This document shows, one piece after another, positions 57,156 to 64,000 of a stretch of DNA of 64,000 nt. The translations under genes were made by a program, and so were the position numbers. The stretch lies in contig LNAC01000728.1 of the NCBI GenBank assembly GCA_002007465.1, forward strand, positions 310,001 through 374,000, read 5' to 3'. Every line of letters begins with the position of its first letter. Position 1 is the first letter of the stretch. Under the pieces are notes generated by a model, which worked only from the letters and a program-made list of their open reading frames with translations, was not told the origin of the DNA and ran no database searches. Origin of the DNA: Ailurus styani. Its lineage: Eukaryota > Chordata > Mammalia > Carnivora > Ailuridae.

Positions 57156-58465
57156 TTACAACATAATGTCAAATACTCCTGTAGAAAGCTCTGGGCTCCA
57201 GGTTTCAAGATAAGGCTAGATTATGCCATAGAAGAGATTGTTACAGGGGTTAGGAGAACAAATGATCAAATTTTCTCACAGACTTTGACCATCAGGGATG
57301 ACGAAGAGAAACGAGACAGCTAACCCATTGGAGCCTATAAACTCCTATTAACTCTTCCATGTACAGAGCTGCTAATGGATTTAACCACAGCACACAGCAC
57401 ATAAGCCCTGAGGATATTACTTTCTTATACAATCTCATAACTGTTTAAGGGATATATATTATTAACAAGAATTCCATGACCTCTACTCTCCAATATTTGT
57501 GGGTAAGGAATTTACAAGCAACATTATTGGGGACATGCATGAATATGTGGGTCTATGGACACATTCAAGAGAGAAATGTTTTTATATAAAGGCATATTTT
57601 AATGTTGGCATATAAATGTGTGCATAATTTACCCTCTGGTACTCAGCATGGGTATTGTTACATTCATTCAGGCTAGAACACAGTGATGGTACAAAACTGT
57701 TTAATGTTATCTTCTAAAAAAGCAGTTTGTATACTTCAGTGTCATAATGCATTCCTGTGCCCAGTTTACTGGTGAGATGCACTACAAGTAATTTATTATT
57801 AATTGAAGGTAAAGTCTGAAATTTGTGAATTATGTAATTTTAGCACACTAGAAATCAGATACAAGATTATCCCCCAAATAATGTCATTCACACTCACTTG
57901 TTTACAGCATGCTTTCTTAAAGAAACAGAACTGGGTGGAGTTTTAGTTAGTACTCAGGAAACTACACATAATCTCTGGTACATCCCCTGGAAGTGTACTA
58001 TACACATCTTCTGTTATGTGTTTTATCCTGAAACGTTATGTTTTCATGGGCTTTGAACTTCACGTGATGGACAGAGGAGCACGTGCTGGAATATACTTTT
58101 AAGGTAAATCTTTCCATTCTCAGTTTCACAAGATAGTAGCTAAGTAGAAACACATAATATATATCAAAAACACAAAAATGATTGACTGACTTTTGGAAGA
58201 CACTATAAAACTCCTAACATTGTGAAACACATGCAACACATCAGTAACTCAACTATACCAATTGTTCAGAAAGTTAGAACTTCAGATGTAATGACAGCTT
58301 ACTATCAAATTTCGATAGGAAACAGGAAGATGATTATATGTTTGCTGGTAGTATTGTTAGATTATGTAATGTCTTTGTTTATTCAGTTGACAACTATGTT
58401 ATGAGGGCTAGTATTCCTCTGCATAAAAACAAAAGATAAGCACTATAGTCTAAGAAAGCAAGAGA
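57156..58465. other. AT-rich stretch
   Basis: No gene or clear repeat recognised. Confidence -1.
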
Positions 58466-58469
58466 CAGT

Positions 58470-59035
58470 GTGGTGCAAGATGATGCCAGGGAGGGAAATA
58501 GGGACTAGATCAGATAAAATCTTGAAAGTCATTTTATAATTTATCTTTCTCCTAGAATCATTCTAAAGACACTGAAATATTTTAAGCAAGGTTTAACATG
58601 ATAAAATTTCCATTTCAAAAATATATTGTGGACGTATTTAAGAGTAGATGTGGGTTATTAGTTTAGGAAACTTTTATGGAAGTCCAGGAAACAGATACAA
58701 GAATAGGGTGGTGGAAATAGAGAAATATGGGTGAAATCGAAATACATATAGAAGATAAGGCTGAAAGTCCCTAGTAAGGTATCAGTGAAGGATCAAAGAG
58801 AGGCTTAAGGATTACTTTTAAGTTTCTGGTTTGCACAACTGTTGGGGGGAATGCAAATGAAGGAGATGAACAGAGTGAAAGGATCCGTTTTAGAGAAAAA
58901 GATAATGGGTTGAGTTTCAGATATATGGAGCTTAGGATGTCTTTAAGGTATCCAAGAGGAGATGTAAAATAGTTATTAAAATATGTTGTGGAGCTCGAAG
59001 GAGAGGTCTGAGTTGGAGATAAAGATCAAGTTCCA
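58470..59035 (-). mobile_element. L2-like internal relic, antisense
   Basis: Order seen: 'gggactagatcagataaaatcttg', 'aagcaaggtttaacatgata', 'aagtctaagtt'-like text near 58800-58830, 'gggttgagtttcagatatatgg', 'ggtctgagttggagataaagat'. This fits an ancient LINE internal region in reverse. The name L2 is my best guess. Confidence -1.
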
Positions 59036-59039
59036 CTCT

Positions 59040-60330
59040 TCTGTTTGCCTATTCTTACCCCAGTCTCACTCTGTTCTGATGTCTATAACTTTACAGTAAG
59101 TCCTGACATCAGATATTATAAGTATCTCAATGTTGGTCTCCTATCAAAAAAATCATTTTGAATATTCTAAATCCTTTTCATATTATATTACTTGAATTTT
59201 AGAATCACCTTCTCAATGTCTTCAAATAAAGAAAATCTTGCTGGGATTTTGGTTGGGATTACACTGAATGTATAGTTCATCTAGAGGAAAATTTATATCT
59301 TTTAAAATTATTATTATGTTCAGTTAGCCACCATATAGTACATCATTAGTTTTTGATGTAGTGTTCAATGATTCATCAGTTGCATAAAACACCCAGTGCA
59401 CATCACAAAATGTGCTTTCCTTAATACCCATCACCAGGCTACCCTATCCACCACTCCCCTTCCCTTTGAAACCCTCAGTGTGTTTCCCAAAGTCCATAGT
59501 CTCTCATGGTTTGTCTCCCTCTCTGATTTCACCCCCTTCAGTTTTCCCTCCCTTCCTCTATGGTGTTCCGTGCTATCTTTACGTTCCACACACGAATGAA
59601 ATCATACAATTGTCATTCTCTGCTTGACTTATTTCATTTAGCATAATCCCCTCCAGTTCCATCCATGTTGATGTGAATGGTGGGTATGAATACTTTCTGA
59701 TGGCTGAATAATATTCCATCATATGTATGTACCATATCTTCTTTATCCATTTGTCTGTGGAAGGGCATCTCGGGTCCTTCCAGTTTACATCTTAACAAAA
59801 GCGAATCTTCCAATTCAGTATAATGTTATATCTTGTCATTTATTTAGGTCTTCTTTCCTTTGGCAATGATTTGTAGTTTTCAGTGTAGAGATTGTACATA
59901 TTTTGTTATATGTATACCTAAGTATTTCATGTTTTTGATACTATTATTAATGGTATTTTTAAATTTTCATTTCCTAATTATTTTTCTAGTATACATAAAT
60001 AGAACTATTTTTATATGTTGACTCTGTATCCTGAGCTCTTGTTTATTTGTTTGAATAGGGGTTTTTTGGTCGATTCTTTAAAATCTTTTAAATACACGAT
60101 CATATTTTCTGTGAAAGAAATACAGTTTTACTTTTTTCTCTCCCTTATATTTGCCATTTATTTTTCTCTCTTGACTAATTATACTAGTGGGGGTCTCTAG
60201 TAAAGTTCTGAGTTGACAGAGTAGATCAGAGGAGACACACTTACCTCACACCTGGTTTTAGGAAGAAAGCGTTCAGTGTTTCACAATTAAACATGGTGTT
60301 AGCTATAGGTTTTTCACAAATTTCCTAAAC
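59040..60330 (-). mobile_element. Old L1 ORF2, antisense, split by a younger L1
   Basis: 59040-59305 ('ttttagaatcacc', 'gctgggattttggttgggatta') and 59785-60330 ('atcttaacaaaagcgaatcttccaa', 'ttagtttttaagtattt'-like text near 59920, 'ggtgttagctataggtttttcac') are consecutive parts of reverse-complement ORF2. They are interrupted by the L1 below. Confidence -1.
59306..59784 (-). mobile_element. Carnivore L1 3' end nested in an older L1
   Basis: From the left: A/T tail edge, 'gtacatcattagtttttgatgtagtg', 'caatgattcatcag', 'cacccagtgcacatc', 'ccttaatacccatcaccaggc', 'atagtctctcatgg', 'cttgacttatttcatttagc', 'agttccatccatgttgatg', 'gaagggcatct'. This is the full order of the carnivore L1 3' UTR into the end of ORF2, in reverse, with little divergence. 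It is 5'-truncated. Confidence -1.
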
Positions 60331-60337
60331 AAGATCT

Positions 60338-60423
60338 CAACTCCAAATATTACCATATTTAGAGCGTGGACTTCAACACCCAACTCCAAATATTGCCATG
60401 TTTAGAGCATGGACTTCAACACC
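60338..60423. repeat. 43-bp tandem duplication
   Basis: Two copies of a unit beginning CAACTCCAAATATT and ending GGACTTCAACACC (60338-60380, 60381-60423) differ by three A/G transitions. No N is present. Confidence -1.
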
Positions 60424-60449
60424 TGAATTTTGGGGTGACACAGTTCAAT

Positions 60450-60760
60450 CCGTAGCAGTTTGTGTAGTTTTTCTCATTTCTGGTTCTCTGTTCCACAAAT
60501 TCCAGCTGCCTCAGTCTCTCCAAGTTCTTTGACTTTTCCTTTCATCTCAGCGAGACCACCAAGCTGTGTTTGGGTTTACACTCTGTGCACCATGTTCTTG
60601 TACCAACTGGATACTCATGGATGAACCACAGTATGACACTGTCCCTGTTGTGTATTGTCTGAAACAGTCATTTCATATATTTTGAACAGTTTTTTGTAGT
60701 GTTTATAGCAAGAGTTCACATCCAGTTATTTTAATCAGGCTGAAGTAGAAAACTAAACTA
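60450..60760 (-). mobile_element. Probable old L1 fragment, antisense
   Basis: 'gtcatttcatatattttgaacagttttttgtagtgtttatagcaagag' followed by 'tccagttattttaatcaggctgaag' resembles an old L1 segment in reverse. Confidence -1.
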
Positions 60761-61535
60761 TAGATTTTTGTAAGTAGGGGATCAAATAAACTGATGGAAT
60801 CAATGAATTTAATGGTATGTGCAAAATTTGGGTAGAGTAGAAGACAGAAAGAATGTGTGAATTCATGATTTTGGAGATGGTGCAGCTATTAGTGGTGACA
60901 CAGAGTCATGATGTGATGGGGGTAATTTCCCCTCCATCTTCACTTGACAGCCAAATGGTAAGAAAGAAGGAAATAAATATCAGTCAGCTAATTGGTACTA
61001 CTGCACATACATATTTACATACTCACTTACTAAGCATTATGTACATTCAATTATTTACTCATTTTTCCAGCAAACATTCCATGGGTATCACTCAGGATTA
61101 AGACAAAAGTGTATAAAAATTCAGATAAATTTCAGCCTGTGGTTAGGATGAGAGCCTAGGGAGGAAATTAATCTTAGGAGAAGACATCAAAACTAAGCAG
61201 AATAGAACTTTGGGAGTGAAAGTAAGATGTCCTAGTTAATGCAGTTGATGATTTTTAGAAGAAATATTCTAGGTACAAATACTTTACTATTTTATAAACT
61301 TTTATATCCATAGGCAGTCATCAAATTGCATCCTATTGAGGAAAATAAACCAGTCCATCCATCTCTTTCTCTGTCAATGCCTCATAAAATAGCTGGTTTA
61401 TGTCTCAGACATAAGACAAAACAAAAGTCCATGGAGTATTTTCCTTCCCAAAGTGTTCCAGAAATTTACAAGTTATATTCTTTGGAATTGCCTCTCATAT
61501 TATCAAAGGATTGCGTTAACCAAACATAAGCCAGA
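60761..61535. other. Non-repetitive stretch
   Basis: No gene recognised. 61010-61090 faintly resembles an L2 core in reverse. Confidence -1.
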
Positions 61536-61539
61536 AAGG

Positions 61540-61630
61540 TGATATTACTTAGTGAGTCAGATGGAATGGATTCCAATCCTGGCTCTGTTTCTGAATAGCT
61601 CAGTAACCTTGAGCAAGATGCTAACTAGGG
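61540..61630 (+). mobile_element. MIR 5' part, sense
   Basis: 'gattccaatcctggctctgtttctgaatagctcagtaaccttgagcaag' is the MIR head and core start. Confidence -1.
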
Positions 61631-61634
61631 GAAA

Positions 61635-62300
61635 GAAATAGGATACAGATTCAAGAGATAGGGAAGGAAAATGGAAAGGAATAGTAGTTGTCTGGCTATG
61701 TAGAGCGAAGAGTCAAAAGTGATTTCTTGTTTCTGTTTGAAGGAAAGAAGAGAATATTGGCACCATAAATAGACACAGAAGAAGGAGGTCTTCAGGAAAG
61801 AGAGTAAGATCAATTTGAGATACGCAGAATTTGAATTCCAGGTGGGACTCAATGTTGAGCTTCTAGGTAGAGCTCTCTAGTAGAAATTAAATGGTTTGCC
61901 ATTAAATATTGGAGCTCAAAAGAAAGCCATTCATACATTTTATTCAACCAACAATAGTTAAATATTTATTTTTCCACAGTTACTGTGCTAGTTGCTAGAG
62001 ATTCAGAAATAAAAGACTTACTGACTACCCCTGAGGTGCTCACCTCAGTAGAACAGTTATATTAGGATTAAGATTAAGACAGTTTAGGCAGTCCCAAGTG
62101 CCCAGTTATTGGGGCTAAGGCAGAGGTGGGGGACACAGTGCTGTGGACATGCCCATCTAGGAAGCAAGAGGTGAATATTCAGAAAAGGCTTCCAGAGGAA
62201 CTGAGCTAAGTCTTAAAGGAAGAGTAGGAGTTTGTCAGAGAAGCTGAGGAAGGCCTTGCATGCAGTGGAGGCAGGGTGTGTAAAAGTAGAGAATGCTCAT
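61635..62300 (-). mobile_element. L2 relic(s), antisense
   Basis: 61920-62290 ('tattcaaccaacaatagttaaatatttattt', 'tactgtgctagttgctagagattc', 'aggaagcaagaggtgaatattcag') is a fairly clear L2 3' end in reverse. 61635-61915 carries weaker internal L2-like text ('ggtgggactcaatgttgagcttctagg'). Confidence -1.
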
Positions 62301-62339
62301 AAGGAGGATAGATCCCAAAAACATCAAGGAGTACATACG

Positions 62340-62599
62340 TAATTTCCAGTAACACCACATTTCTCATTTTATTCCTATATCATTGTCTATTCCGTCTTAT
62401 TATCCTTTATTACCTTCTCTGCGCAGCTCCTAAATGATAGCACTCTTTCCTGGGTTGCTTCTCTCTTCTGCCTATATTCTCTCTCTAAAAAATCACATCT
62501 ATGGCTTCACATGTCATTTTCATGCCAACTACTTTTCTCTCAGCTCCAGACTCTTATAATCCTTTGGCATCTCTACCCTACAACACTCACCCAGAAAAC

Positions 62600-62642
<43 letters not shown>

Positions 62643-62950
62643 AAAATGGCCTCCTCAATTTCCCTATTTTTTCCCAAACCTGCTCCAAGTACACTCTTCT
62701 TCAAAAAGAGCAATGTCATCCACAGATTATCAAGCCCAAAACTTAGGAGGCATCTATTATCCCTCCCTTCCCCTCAGCTAGTTCCTACATCAGCTCAATC
62801 AGTGAATACTCAAGTTATCTCTGAAATATCTCAAAAATAATCTGACATTCTCCATCTTCATTACTATTACTCTAGTCCTAGCTACCAACCTCTCTCACTT
62901 GGACTATGGCAACAGCTTCCAAAATGATTCCCTATTTTCCTGTTCACATA
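62340..62950 (+). mobile_element. L2-like relic, sense, with (CA)n inside
   Basis: 'cttcacatgtcattttcatgcc', 'caatttccctattt', 'ttggactatggcaacagcttccaaaatgattccct' match a L2-type internal region in sense. A (CA)n at 62600-62641 interrupts it. It lies head to head with the antisense L2 to its left. Confidence -1.
62600..62641. repeat. (CA)21 microsatellite
   Basis: An uninterrupted run of about 42 bp. It produces artefactual His-Thr-repeat ORFs in two frames. Confidence -1.
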
Positions 62951-63220
62951 CAATTATTTTCCTCTTTAACTGTGATCTTTGATAGGGGAGTTTCAGAGGG
63001 AGTGGGACAACTAGAACATAAGGGGTTTAGACATGAGTAGTGAAGACTTTTTATTTGCTCATTAATTCATTTACTCATTCACTTAATTTGAGAGAAACCA
63101 AGGCATTCTTTGAGAAAGAAGTCAATGTAATAGTAGAAAGGGAAAAATAAATGAGCATGCAAGAGGAGCATGTACAGAACTAAAAATCTAAGGCACTGAA
63201 GAGAAGCAGTAAAGCACAGA
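62951..63220. other. Non-repetitive stretch
   Basis: Nothing recognised. Confidence -1.
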
Positions 63221-63224
63221 AGTT

Positions 63225-63425
63225 GGGAAGATAGGATCTGGAGCTAGATTATTTTGTTCATATTCTAGCAATATGACATTGGGCAAAGTCTTAAATGTGC
63301 TGAGACTCCATTTTCTTATAAGTTAAGTGGAGTTGACATGTGGTAGTTGTGGAGAGTGAATAAGCTTAATGCATAAAGGGCTTAGAACAGAGCCTGGTAC
63401 AAAGGAAGTACCCACCAAATTTCTG
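63225..63425 (+). mobile_element. MIR, sense
   Basis: 'gatctggagctagattattttg', 'aatatgacattgggcaaagtcttaaatgtgctgagactccattttctta' and 'agggcttagaacagagcctggtac' span the MIR head to 3' part. Confidence -1.
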
Positions 63426-63559
63426 ACATTCTTAAAAATTAATCAGTGGATATACAAAAATGTTTTGGTGTGGAAAAAAAAAGTAGACCTTAAATCCCCT
63501 TTGTCAAGTGAAAGTCATGATCATTTATAAGGAGTTAAATAGAGGTCTTGGAGATTGGA

Positions 63560-63755
63560 TAATAATGATATCCATTACCCTTTATTGATGTGTAAGGCAT
63601 AATGCTAAGTACCTTACATATAGTTATTTTTATCCTTCCAACAACCCTGTGAAGTTGATACCAACATTATTCCCACTTGTAGATTGTGAAATTAAGGTTT
63701 AAGGAGGTAAAATAATTCACCCAAGTTCACACAGATTCAGGATTTGAATTCAGTC
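63560..63755 (-). mobile_element. MIR, antisense
   Basis: 'taaggcataatgctaagtaccttac', 'atccttccaacaaccctgtgaagttgatacc', 'gaaattaaggtttaaggaggta' and 'gttcacacagattcaggatttgaattcag' make this the best-preserved MIR in the window. It lies about 135 bp from a MIR in the opposite orientation. Confidence -1.
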
Positions 63756-64000
63756 CATCAAATTTCATGCTCATGTTGCCAAATTTCATGTTGCCTGTCA
63801 ATTCCTTATTCTGCAGATTTAAACAGAAATGCCTCAATAATATTAAAATTGTTGCCCTTTCAATAAAATCAGAATAGAACAATATTTTATATTGTATAAG
63901 TTGAAACTCCCTCTTTACTGAAACATATGCCATACAACCAATAAAATAAAAACAATCTGACTGTCCTCCAGAATTCCTTTGTAATCTGATTTAGTCCTCC
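63756..64000. other. Non-repetitive window end
   Basis: Nothing recognised. A 68-codon minus-strand ORF (63727-63933) starts inside the MIR and has no family match. Confidence -1.

Noticed and set aside
62501..62840. ORFs with His-Thr repeats
   Set aside because: They are translation of the (CA)n tract within an L2-like relic.

Overview
This window is mammalian nuclear DNA from a gene-poor region, intergenic or deep intronic. The dominant short repeat is the tRNA-Lys-derived Can-SINE of carnivores. Several copies carry the variant with a GTAGGCAGAGAGGCAGGCAGA body and an AACCCACTGAGCCACCCAGG head (read on the antisense strand), which fits a caniform carnivore and best fits a mustelid. That species-level statement is an inference from remembered SINE subfamilies. 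Carnivore-type L1 3' ends are also present. No intact protein-coding gene, CpG island, rRNA, true tRNA gene or CRISPR array was found. The open reading frames are all short and fall in repeats or have no recognisable family.

The one recognisable gene-derived sequence is a processed pseudogene of TMEM258, a small membrane subunit of the oligosaccharyltransferase complex, on the minus strand at about 36.2-36.64 kb. It keeps the full-length reading region and an AATAAA polyadenylation signal, but has a one-base insertion and two premature stops.

Layout. 0-6 kb: AT-rich, mostly an old antisense L1 (about 1.24-4 kb, broken by two SINEs), further L1 debris with a long (GT)n, and a younger antisense L1 3' UTR. 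6.5-8.4 kb: two SINEs (one split by a 72-base assembly gap) and a sense L1 3' end carrying two single-N assembly joins. 8.4-18.5 kb: mostly non-repetitive, with L2, MIR and LTR-like relics. 18.5-20.4 kb: two antisense SINEs and another single-N join with a duplication. 20.4-32.4 kb: L2 and MIR relics plus an L1 with a twin-priming inversion (26.5 kb). 32.5-39.3 kb: MER5A-like relic split by two nested SINEs, unique segments with transcription-factor-like motif clusters, the TMEM258 pseudogene, and one more SINE. 39.3-48.6 kb: L2 and MIR pairs, a second inverted L1 (45.5-47.3 kb), a MER5A, and a triplicated segment with two single-N joins. 48.6-64 kb: scattered SINE, MIR and L2, a TCTA microsatellite, an old L1 with a younger L1 nested inside it (59-60.3 kb), a 43-bp tandem duplication and a (CA)n.

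Nothing here forms an operon or a working multi-gene system. The interest lies in retrotransposition history (inversions, nesting, target-site duplications), the pseudogene, likely assembly artefacts at single Ns, and a few candidate conserved non-coding elements that need cross-species alignment. Repeat family names were assigned by eye from remembered consensus sequences. Boundaries of old elements (MIR, L2, L1M) are approximate to tens of bases.
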